A DNA stretch of 6,296 bases from Acidobacteriaceae bacterium. Its GTDB lineage: Bacteria > Acidobacteriota > Terriglobia > Terriglobales > Acidobacteriaceae. The stretch lies in the NCBI GenBank assembly GCA_030049955.1, contig JASIJX010000333.1:1-6296 (forward strand), read 5' to 3'. Numbering within the stretch: position 1 is the first letter of the stretch; each line of letters starts with the position of its first letter. Shown piece by piece: positions 1 through 4,807 of the stretch. The notes under the pieces were generated by a model. That model did no database searches. It was not told the origin of the DNA and saw nothing but the letters and a program-made list of their open reading frames with translations. The position numbers were made by a program, and so were the translations under genes.

Positions 1-138
1 GCCGACCGCATCGCCGTCCTCGACCGCGGCCGCATCGTCGAGATCGGCGGCCACGATGAGCTGCTGGCCCGCGACGGATACTACGCCAGCCTCTATCAGA
101 AGCAGCAGCTCGAAGAAGAGCTCACCGTCGCCGGATAA
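1..138 (+). CDS. ABC exporter (ATPase domain), C-terminal end only
   Basis: Open from the first base and ending in TAA at 136-138, this reading frame gives the last 45 residues of a protein whose body lies left of the window. It begins [20 protein letters not shown] and continues [16 protein letters not shown]. That is the standard tail of the nucleotide-binding domain of fused permease-ATPase exporters (MsbA/MdlB-like half-transporters): the 'ADRI-V-L--G-I-E-G-H-EL' strand-turn after the H-loop, then the 'G-Y--LY--Q' helix. Walker A, Walker B and the signature motif would lie upstream and cannot be checked. The short acidic tail EEELTVAG is variable in such proteins. Substrate cannot be inferred. 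The gene converges on fliS and shows no link to the flagellar genes, so it probably marks the edge of the cluster. The family call is firm; the subfamily is not. Confidence 0.85.
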   Translation, partial: ADRIAVLDRGRIVEIGGHDELLARDGYYASLYQKQQLEEELTVAG

Positions 139-158
139 TCCTTAGGAACTCCCCGTGC

Positions 159-193
159 CCCATCCTTTTCGTGTTTTTTGCGAAAAGGGTGGG
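159..193. repeat. Intergenic 13-bp hairpin between convergent genes
   Basis: The arms at 159-171 and 181-193 pair over 13 positions, with one U·G wobble (163/189) read on the plus strand, around a T-rich 9-base loop. It lies 20 bases after the ABC-exporter stop and 17 bases before the fliS stop, where a two-way terminator would be expected. No T-run follows the right arm, and no A-run precedes the left arm to serve leftward transcription, so it is not a textbook intrinsic terminator. I recall similar CCCATCCTTTTCG-type palindromes as common in acidobacterial intergenic regions, so it may be a dispersed repeat. The pairing is seen; both functions are inferred. Confidence 0.55.
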
Positions 194-210
194 AGAGCAA
201 AGACCCTCAC

Positions 211-663
211 TTACGCCGTCCAGCTCCGCAGCGCGTTCTCTTCCGGCGCGGCCGCAGACGGCCGCTTGAGCGCCATCGAAGCCGCACCCCGCGGCAGCCG
301 GTAAGCCTCCGGATTCTTCGCCGCCTGCCGCCACGCATCGCGTACGCTGCGCGCGCACTCAATGGCATGCTGGAACTTGGGCCTGGAAGCCGCCTGCGAT
401 GCCTGCAGGATCTGCGCAAACAGGGCTGCATAGAAATCGCTGAGCGCCTGCGCCGGCCGGCCGCCCACATCCATGCGCAGCCGCGCCTGCAGGTGGATCA
501 CGATATCGAGCGCGCGCTTCACCGCCACGCGCCGCCGCGCGGCATCGCCGCGGTCCACGGCTTCGGCCGCTTCGTTGAGAAAGCGCAGAATTCCGTCGTA
601 CAGCGCCACCACCAGTTCCACCGCTGAAGCTCCGTCCAGCGCGTGCTCGCGATAATTGCCCAT
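211..663 (-). CDS. fliS: Flagellar export chaperone FliS
   Basis: A 150-residue cytoplasmic protein matching FliS, the chaperone that holds flagellin by its C-terminal helix before export and prevents premature polymerisation. The N-terminal part, YREHALDGASAVELVVALYD followed by GILRFLNEAAEAVDRGD, is the family's diagnostic core ('LV--LYDG-LRFL--A-EA---GD'). Further helices follow: RRRVAVKRALDIVIHLQARL, then ALSDFYAALFAQILQASQ and FQHAIECARSVRDAWRQA. Typical FliS is about 125-135 residues; the extra length is a C-terminal tail from about residue 117, rich in Ala, Pro and Arg and probably disordered. The start ATG at 663 is preceded by AGGGG with a six-base spacer. It lies 28 bases downstream of fliD with no promoter visible between, so the two are probably co-transcribed. 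Its partner flagellin is encoded nearby. Confidence 0.93.
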   Translation of the reverse strand: MGNYREHALDGASAVELVVALYDGILRFLNEAAEAVDRGDAARRRVAVKRALDIVIHLQARLRMDVGGRPAQALSDFYAALFAQILQASQAASRPKFQHAIECARSVRDAWRQAAKNPEAYRLPRGAASMALKRPSAAAPEENALRSWTA

Positions 664-691
664 GTCGATCCCCTGTTTGAACTTTTTGTCT

Positions 692-2401
692 TTAGCTGGT
701 CTGCTCGTTGTATCCGGTAATGGCCGAATAGAGCTCGTTCATGCCGTCGAGCTGTGAAGGCAGCTCCTGGAGCGTTTCGTTGGCGCTGTTCAGCTCCGCC
801 GTCAGGCTCGATTGCTCAGTCGAAATAAGGCTGTTCTCTTTCGTGATCTCGGCGTTGAGCGACGATTCAATGGAGCTATTGGAGCTTGACGCCAGCGCCA
901 GAATCCCGGTCGGCGAACTGGTGCCCGCATTCGTGAGCAGCGTCGAAAAGCTCTGCCCCCAGCTCGCCGCGCCCTGGAAGAAGTTCTCCACGCTCGCATA
1001 GTCGGAGTTCAGCGTGGAATCGAGTGAGTTCGCGTCGAAGGTAAGCGACCCGTCGTTGTTCACGCTGATGCCCAGGCTCGTCAGGCTGTTGATATCCGAT
1101 CCGCTGCCGTTGTAGTTGATCGTAGTGCCGGCCGTCGTGTCCGTCAGGTTCGACGTCACCGTCAGCGCTCCCGTAGAACCGGCCGTGTTCGAAAGAAGCT
1201 CCAGCTGCGAGCCGGTGCTGGTCGAAACCACGTTGGCCGTCACGCCGATATTGGCTGCGTTGATGGCCGAGGCCAGCCCCGCGATCGTGTTGTCCGATCC
1301 CGAAGGCACATCGATCGTCTGCGCCGTTCCGCTGCCCACCGTGATGGAGACGGAGCCCGACAGTGCGTCGTTCGAGTTGGCGACCGCATCGAAATAGCCG
1401 TTCGGATTGGCCATGTTGATGCCGCTCAACAACTGCTGCTGCAGCAGAGAAATCGTTGGCGAGCCGAACAGCGGTTCCGGCGTGCCCGAACTGGTGTTGC
1501 CCTCCTGCGTATTGATGGCGCTCACCAGCGAGTTGTAGTCGGTCACAAACTGGTTGACCGCGCTCTCCACCCCCGTGTTGTCGTTGTCGATCACCACCTG
1601 CACTACTTCCTGATCGCCACTTGTATCCGTTGTCGGGCTGGGCTCCAATAACTGAAACGTCACGCCCGGGATAAGATTGGTCACGGTGTTCGATGCGCTT
1701 TCGAGTTGCACGCCGTCGATCGTCAGTTGCGCATTCGCCCCGTCCACCGCGTCGTTGTAGTTGAGCGCGCCGGTGGGATTCGAACCCGAAACCATATTCG
1801 CGTCGGTGATGCTCGAAGTCACGCTCATCTCACCGTCCGCGCCCGAGGTATTCGAAACCAGGCTCAGCCGCGAGCCCGAGGCGTCGGTAAGCACATTGGC
1901 CGTCACACCCACGCTGGAAGAGTTGATGGCCGCCGCCAGCCCCGCCAGCGTCTGGTCGGAGAGATCGGACATGTCGAAGGTTTGTTGGTTGCTGCCCACC
2001 CCGATCGTCAGGCTGCCCGAGAGCGTATCCGAGGCATTCGTGATCGCATCCAGATAACCGCTCGATGTCTGCGCCAGGCTCTGCACCACCACCGTATGCG
2101 TGCCCGCAGTCGCTGACGCGCTCGCCGCAGTAAGCTCCAGCACATTGTTATCCGAGCTCGACCCGGTCTTCTGCGCCAGCACGCCCTCGAAGTCCGTAAG
2201 CTGGCTCATGTCGTTCGACAGGTTCGAGAACAGCGTGCCCAGATTCGAGATCACCGAGTCCTGACTCTCGAGCGAGCTCAACTGGTTCTGCCAGGGCGTC
2301 TCCACGTTCTGCAGGTTGCTCACAATCGAAGCCACAGTCTGGCTCACGTTAAAGCCCGTTCCGCTGGTCGGCGACCCGAAGCTCAACCCCACTGTGCCCA
2401 T
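692..2401 (-). CDS. fliD: Flagellar filament cap protein FliD (hook-associated protein 2)
   Basis: Taken from the ATG at 2401 this is 569 residues. FliD caps the growing filament outside the cell and folds incoming flagellin. The N-terminal FliD_N region spans roughly residues 1-110 (FNVSQTVASIVSNLQNVETP, then a heptad-like stretch). FliD_C follows, with 'LGISVNNDGSLTFDANSLDS' near 443-462 and a coiled-coil C-terminus near 506-561 (SSIESSLNAEITKENSLI onward). Residues 116-200 and 336-420 form a duplicated Flagellin_IN-like module. An upstream ATG at 2431 would add ten residues (MVHGRNGGSA), but GGAGGG lies six bases before the 2401 ATG, and the shorter N-terminus fits the family. The length exceeds the usual 450-500 because of the modules. 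There is no Cys, and only three Lys/Arg residues in the whole protein. A sigma-28 promoter lies upstream. Confidence 0.94.
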   Translation of the reverse strand: MGTVGLSFGSPTSGTGFNVSQTVASIVSNLQNVETPWQNQLSSLESQDSVISNLGTLFSNLSNDMSQLTDFEGVLAQKTGSSSDNNVLELTAASASATAGTHTVVVQSLAQTSSGYLDAITNASDTLSGSLTIGVGSNQQTFDMSDLSDQTLAGLAAAINSSSVGVTANVLTDASGSRLSLVSNTSGADGEMSVTSSITDANMVSGSNPTGALNYNDAVDGANAQLTIDGVQLESASNTVTNLIPGVTFQLLEPSPTTDTSGDQEVVQVVIDNDNTGVESAVNQFVTDYNSLVSAINTQEGNTSSGTPEPLFGSPTISLLQQQLLSGINMANPNGYFDAVANSNDALSGSVSITVGSGTAQTIDVPSGSDNTIAGLASAINAANIGVTANVVSTSTGSQLELLSNTAGSTGALTVTSNLTDTTAGTTINYNGSGSDINSLTSLGISVNNDGSLTFDANSLDSTLNSDYASVENFFQGAASWGQSFSTLLTNAGTSSPTGILALASSSNSSIESSLNAEITKENSLISTEQSSLTAELNSANETLQELPSQLDGMNELYSAITGYNEQTS

Positions 2402-2413
2402 CGCGCTCCCTCC
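2402..2413 (-). promoter_or_regulatory. fliD ribosome-binding site that decides the start
   Basis: On the minus strand GGAGGG (2413-2408) is followed by a six-base spacer and the ATG at 2401. The in-frame ATG at 2431 lies upstream of this site, and I see no comparable Shine-Dalgarno sequence at good spacing before it. A GGGAGG lies between the two ATGs, too far from 2401 to be preferred. Confidence 0.75.
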
Positions 2414-2450
2414 ATTCCTCCCGTGAACCATCAGGCAGACGGCAGACCGC

Positions 2451-2515
2451 CGCAGCCGGAAACAGATTGGAAAATCTTCACGCCGGAGCTAAAAAATTCC
2501 TTCCTTCCGGCTGCG
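2451..2515 (-). promoter_or_regulatory. Candidate structured RNA in the fliD 5' leader
   Basis: Bases 2451-2461 and 2505-2515 are perfect 11-bp inverted repeats (CGCAGCCGGAA / TTCCGGCTGCG) around a 43-base interval. Inside, 2464-2468 and 2473-2477 form a 5-bp hairpin with a four-base loop. A competing 6-bp hairpin can form between 2506-2511 and 2482-2487, using bases of the long stem. If the fliD promoter is placed correctly, the element starts about nine bases from the mRNA 5' end and finishes about 50 bases before the start codon. It matches no riboswitch class I recognise. Pairing is seen; an RNA role is inferred. Confidence 0.4.
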
Positions 2516-2529
2516 TTACCCTGAAATGC

Positions 2530-2556
2530 TTATCGGCCATAGGCTGAATCTGTTGA
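2530..2556 (-). promoter_or_regulatory. Sigma-28 (FliA) promoter of fliD
   Basis: On the minus strand GCCGATAA at 2537-2530 is a perfect match to the enterobacterial FliA -10 element. The -35 region at 2556-2549 reads TCAACAGA and keeps only T-AA of TAAAGTTT, at the canonical 11-base spacing. Transcription would start near 2523-2525 and leave a leader of about 120 bases before fliD. fliC upstream has its own terminator, so fliD needs a promoter here. Confidence 0.72.
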
Positions 2557-2675
2557 ACCGCGCTTCAAAATCAGCCCAGGAGCGCTCCAGAAGAATCGCT
2601 CCGGAACGATCTCGCCCAACTTGCTACCCGACTTGCTAAATGAGGCGTCTCCAATGCCGCACCACGCTCGTCCGC
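2557..2675. other. Non-coding stretch upstream of the fliD promoter
   Basis: I see no gene here. It holds a perfect 10-bp palindrome GGAGCGCTCC at 2579-2588, whose left half can also pair with CGCTCC at 2597-2602. It also holds ACTTGCTA twice (2619-2626 and 2631-2638), 12 bases apart. Either could be an activator or repressor site for fliD, but none matches a regulator motif I can name. Confidence 0.35.
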
Positions 2676-2706
2676 AAAAAACAGGGCGCCTGCAAACAGG
2701 CGCCCT
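2676..2706 (-). terminator. Intrinsic terminator of fliC
   Basis: Reading leftward, a perfect 10-bp stem, AGGGCGCCTG (2706-2697) with CAGGCGCCCT (2692-2683), closes a four-base loop. One unpaired G follows, then six Ts (2681-2676). The stem starts 38 bases after the fliC stop. This is a textbook Rho-independent terminator and separates fliC from fliD. Confidence 0.92.
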
Positions 2707-2744
2707 AATCCACCGAATCCAGTTGACCAGATATTGCCGGAGCG

Positions 2745-4025
2745 TTACTGCAGCAGCTTCAGCACTTCCTGCTGTGTAGAGTTGGCCTGCGCCAGCGCCG
2801 AGATGCCGGTCTGATCCAGGATTTCGTACTTCGACATATCCGACGTCGCCGACGCGTAATCGGTGGCCTGCACCGCGTTCTGCGCAGAGTCCAGGTTCTC
2901 CTGCTGCGTGCTCATCACGGAGCTGACCGCGTTGAGCGTGTTGATCTGCGCGCCGATGTAGCCGTCCTGCGAGGCTACGTCGGCAATCGCCGTGTTCAGG
3001 TCGGTCAGCGCCGCCTGGGCGTCCGATGCGTTGGAGAGATCGGTGCCGCTCAGGCTGCCGTGCCCGGTCGCCGAGTAGCTGATCGTCGCAATGCCGCCGC
3101 TGTTGTCGGCCACCAGTGCCGATGCGGCGGTTGCAGCTTGCGACGTATCGTAGCCGCCGGTGGCGATCGCCACCTGCTGCTTCGACGCCGTCGCCGCAGC
3201 CGTGCCCACGGCGCCCGAGATCATGATGCCCATGTCGGTGCCGCCGCCTGAGTCGCCCGCTGCCGCCGCCGTCGTGAAGGTCGCCGTCAGCCCGCGGCCG
3301 GAGTCGTTGATGGCATTAATCAACCCCCCGATCGTCGTCGCAGCAGCGGTGGTCACGGTGCCCGTCGAGCCGTCGGGATTTTCGTAGTTGATGGTGAGTG
3401 TCGTCGAAGCGATCGTGTCGGTCAGCGACGCATTGGTCGTCTGGGCGGTGCCGTTCGACAGGTCAAGGAATACGTTCTCGCCGGTGCTGTACGACATCGT
3501 ACCGCCGGTGTCGCCCAGCGAAGATGACGACAGCGATGAGATGCTCAGGTTGTTGATGGACGCGCCTTCCGTCGAAGAGTCGCCGGTGTAGATGCCCACC
3601 GTCGAGCCCCCGAAGACCTGTTCCTGGTTGTAGGTCGTGGTAGAGCCGATGTTGTTGATCTCCGAAAGAATCGACTGGTACTCCTGGTTGGCCGCAGCGT
3701 CCTGCGTGGAGTTGAGCGTGCCGTTGGAGGCCTCGGTGGCCAGCGTTACGGCGCGGTTCAGCAGGCTCGTCACCTGCGACAGCGCGCCGTCAGCCACCTG
3801 CAGCAGGCCCACGCCTTCCTGCGCGTTGGTCTGCGACTGCGTCAGCGCCGTCTGGTTCGCCTGCAGGCCGTCGATCAGCGAGAGACCCGCCGCGTCATCG
3901 GCGCCCGAGTTGATCTTGGAGCCTGTCGACAGTTGCTGCAACGTTGTGTTCAGGCTGTTGTTGGTATTGTTTATCGCGTTCTCCGCATACACCGCGGAGA
4001 TATTGTTCAAGACACCCAGGGACAT
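2745..4025 (-). CDS. fliC: Flagellin, filament subunit
   Basis: A 426-residue secreted filament protein. The N-terminal D0/D1 helices are clear: LNTTLQQLSTGSKINSGADD at 25-44, then AAGLSLIDGLQANQTALTQS, and LLNRAVTLATEASNGT near 88-103. The C-terminal D1/D0 helices run from about 340 to 426 (AQINTLNAVSSVMSTQQENL; ISALAQANSTQQEVLKLLQ) and carry the FliS-binding end. The surface-exposed centre, about 140-340, is Ser/Thr/Gly/Ala-rich, and residues 200-272 resemble a Flagellin_IN module like those in FliD. There is no Cys and there are only six Lys/Arg (K36, R91, R244, K282, K399, K423) against about 36 Asp/Glu. The start is supported by AAGGAG six bases upstream. It has its own sigma-28 promoter and an intrinsic terminator, so it is probably a single-gene, highly expressed unit. 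Confidence 0.96.
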   Translation of the reverse strand: MSLGVLNNISAVYAENAINNTNNSLNTTLQQLSTGSKINSGADDAAGLSLIDGLQANQTALTQSQTNAQEGVGLLQVADGALSQVTSLLNRAVTLATEASNGTLNSTQDAAANQEYQSILSEINNIGSTTTYNQEQVFGGSTVGIYTGDSSTEGASINNLSISSLSSSSLGDTGGTMSYSTGENVFLDLSNGTAQTTNASLTDTIASTTLTINYENPDGSTGTVTTAAATTIGGLINAINDSGRGLTATFTTAAAAGDSGGGTDMGIMISGAVGTAAATASKQQVAIATGGYDTSQAATAASALVADNSGGIATISYSATGHGSLSGTDLSNASDAQAALTDLNTAIADVASQDGYIGAQINTLNAVSSVMSTQQENLDSAQNAVQATDYASATSDMSKYEILDQTGISALAQANSTQQEVLKLLQ

Positions 4026-4139
4026 GGGTTTCTCCTTGTTGGATGCGGGATTTGCGGACCTTCCCGGTTGCGCTCCCCTATGTGAACCGCCCTGGGTTGC
4101 TGGCTTCAGCGGGAATCAGTACCGCCGCATCTGGCCCCT

Positions 4140-4166
4140 TCTTCGGCCTGTGCGCAGTGGACTTTA
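4140..4166 (-). promoter_or_regulatory. Sigma-28 (FliA) promoter of fliC
   Basis: On the minus strand TAAAGTCC (4166-4159), 11 bases, then GCCGAAGA (4147-4140) matches TAAAGTTT-N11-GCCGATAA at 13 of 16 positions with exact spacing. The start would be near 4133, giving a leader of about 108 bases. That leader has only weak 5-bp pairings and no riboswitch signature I recognise. GGA triplets near the ribosome site could suit CsrA control, which is common for flagellin mRNAs, but that is a guess. Confidence 0.85.
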
Positions 4167-4181
4167 CGCTGCCCGCTTCTC

Positions 4182-4197
4182 TGTCCCCGCGGGGACA
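4182..4197. promoter_or_regulatory. Perfect 16-bp palindrome between divergent flagellar promoters
   Basis: TGTCCCCGCGGGGACA is fully self-complementary. It sits 15 bases upstream of the fliC -35 box and 27 bases upstream of the putative flbD -35 box. That is a natural place for a dimeric regulator acting on both directions. With no loop it is better suited to protein binding than to RNA folding. I cannot name the regulator. Confidence 0.4.
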
Positions 4198-4224
4198 CTT
4201 GCCCATCGCCGCCTCTAATCTTTT

Positions 4225-4251
4225 GAACATTTTTCGCCGCCCCGCCGATAG
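4225..4251 (+). promoter_or_regulatory. Putative sigma-28 promoter of flbD
   Basis: GAACATTT (4225-4232), 11 bases, then GCCGATAG (4244-4251) matches the FliA consensus at 12 of 16 positions with correct spacing. The start would be near 4258, leaving a short leader of about 16 bases that still includes AAGGAG (4260-4265). Caution: bases 4243-4248 and 4254-4259 also form a 6-bp inverted repeat (CGCCGA/TCGGCG) overlapping the -10, so part of the match may reflect that palindrome. Confidence 0.55.
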
Positions 4252-4273
4252 GCTCGGCGAAGGAGTTTTCCCC

Positions 4274-4564
4274 ATGATCGAACTCACCCGCCTCAACGGC
4301 AGCCCCATGGTGCTTAACAGCGATCTCATCAAAACTGCCGAGGCCTCGCCGGACACCATGCTCACTCTCATCAACGGCGAAAAGCTCATCATCCGCGAGG
4401 AGATCGCCGAAGTCGTCGAACGCGTTCTCGTTTATCGCTCGCGCCTGCTGGCGACGATGGCGCGGCGAGCGCCGTTGGGCGAACCCGACCGCTTCTCCAG
4501 CATCGACCGCATCGCCGCTCTCGCCAGTCTCGACCTCGCCGGACAATCCGGCCCGCAGCCATGA
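4274..4564 (+). CDS. flbD: FlbD/SwrD-family flagellar protein
   Basis: A 96-residue protein opening MIELTRLNGSPMVLNSDLIK, then ASPDTMLTLINGEKLIIREE and VVERVLVYR. This is the whole conserved core of the FlbD family (Pfam FlbD): 'I-LTRLNG---VLN-DLI---E--PDT---L-NGEK---E---EV---V--Y'. The Bacillus member SwrD (YlzI) is linked to flagellar motor power, and family members commonly sit next to motAB, as here. It is unrelated to the Caulobacter transcription factor of the same name. Family proteins are usually about 60-80 residues; the tail after about residue 62 (ATMARRAPLGEPDRF onward) is additional and unconserved. AAGGAG eight bases upstream fixes the start. No membrane segment is visible. A longer upstream frame exists but lacks this ribosome site and would cover the fliC promoter. 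Confidence 0.9.
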   Translation: MIELTRLNGSPMVLNSDLIKTAEASPDTMLTLINGEKLIIREEIAEVVERVLVYRSRLLATMARRAPLGEPDRFSSIDRIAALASLDLAGQSGPQP

Positions 4565-4615
4565 CAAAGCGCGAGCCCCTGCGCGGTTCCTTGCACGAGC
4601 GCTGACTATCGTAAT

Positions 4616-4644
4616 CGCCGCGCGCTGTCTGTCCCGTCGCGGCG
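4616..4644. repeat. 7-bp inverted repeat after flbD
   Basis: CGCCGCG (4616-4622) and CGCGGCG (4638-4644) pair around a 15-base loop, 52 bases after the flbD stop. There is no T-run, so it is a weak terminator candidate at best. In such GC-rich sequence, chance is a real alternative. Confidence 0.3.
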
Positions 4645-4673
4645 CACTCGACTCGTGCCGATGGTTTTGAAAG

Positions 4674-4728
4674 GGCGCGGCTTTAGCCGTGCCTCATAAA
4701 GCCAATAAAACGACCTGGGCTTTAGCCC
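4674..4728. repeat. Paired palindromes, acidobacterial dispersed-repeat type
   Basis: Two hairpins share the core GGCT-TT-AGCC. The first pairs 4674-4682 with 4685-4693 (9 positions, one G·T). The second pairs 4717-4721 with 4724-4728 (GGGCT/AGCCC) and is followed by CCTGAGGGA. The flanks, TTTTGAAAGGG before and CCCCTGAGGG after, are what I recall from a repeat scattered through acidobacterial intergenic regions, like REP/BIME elements elsewhere. It fills much of the flbD-motA gap and makes a long minus-strand frame look coding. The hairpins are seen; repeat status is recalled, not tested. Confidence 0.6.
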
Positions 4729-4761
4729 CTGAGGGAACGCGCATTCAATTCGATCCAGAGA

Positions 4762-4785
4762 CGCAAATCGCAGTCGCAAATCGCA
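4762..4785 (+). repeat. Short tandem direct repeat upstream of motA
   Basis: CGCAAATCGCA occurs at 4762-4772 and 4775-4785 with a two-base spacer, and a third partial copy (TCGCAATTCG) follows. It ends 22 bases before motA, just ahead of the ribosome site GAGGA (4796-4800). Function unknown; it could be slippage-derived. Confidence 0.5.
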
Positions 4786-4807
4786 ATTCGTTATTGAGGA
4801 ACAGCCC

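Noticed and set aside
178..627. A 149-residue plus-strand frame opposite fliS.
   Set aside because: Arg/Pro/His-rich shadow of GC-rich fliS; fliS itself shows clear family motifs.
1772..1787. Sequence resembling a tRNA T-arm (GGGTTCGAATCCC on the minus strand).
   Set aside because: Only three of five T-stem pairs form, no acceptor, D or anticodon arms surround it, and it lies in well-conserved fliD coding sequence.
4026..4133. Possible cyclic-di-GMP or cobalamin riboswitch in the fliC leader.
   Set aside because: Short GC-rich words look suggestive, but the required conserved cores and stems are missing; only weak 5-bp pairings form.
3637..4218. Plus-strand frames opposite fliC and into the fliC promoter region.
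   Set aside because: Shadow frames opposite a strong flagellin gene, with no ribosome site or recognisable domain.
4561..4605. A 14-codon frame (MTKREPLRGSLHER) overlapping the flbD stop as ATGA.
   Set aside because: Too short to judge, with no conserved motif; the overlap can arise by chance.
4657..4664. GCCGATGG as a sigma-28 -10 box upstream of motA.
   Set aside because: The position for the -35 box reads CGCGGCGC, with no resemblance to TAAAGTTT.
4706..4732. Sigma-28-like match TAAAACGA-N11-GCCCCTGA before motA.
   Set aside because: Only 9 of 16 consensus positions, and it lies in the palindromic repeat, so a motA promoter here is not supported.
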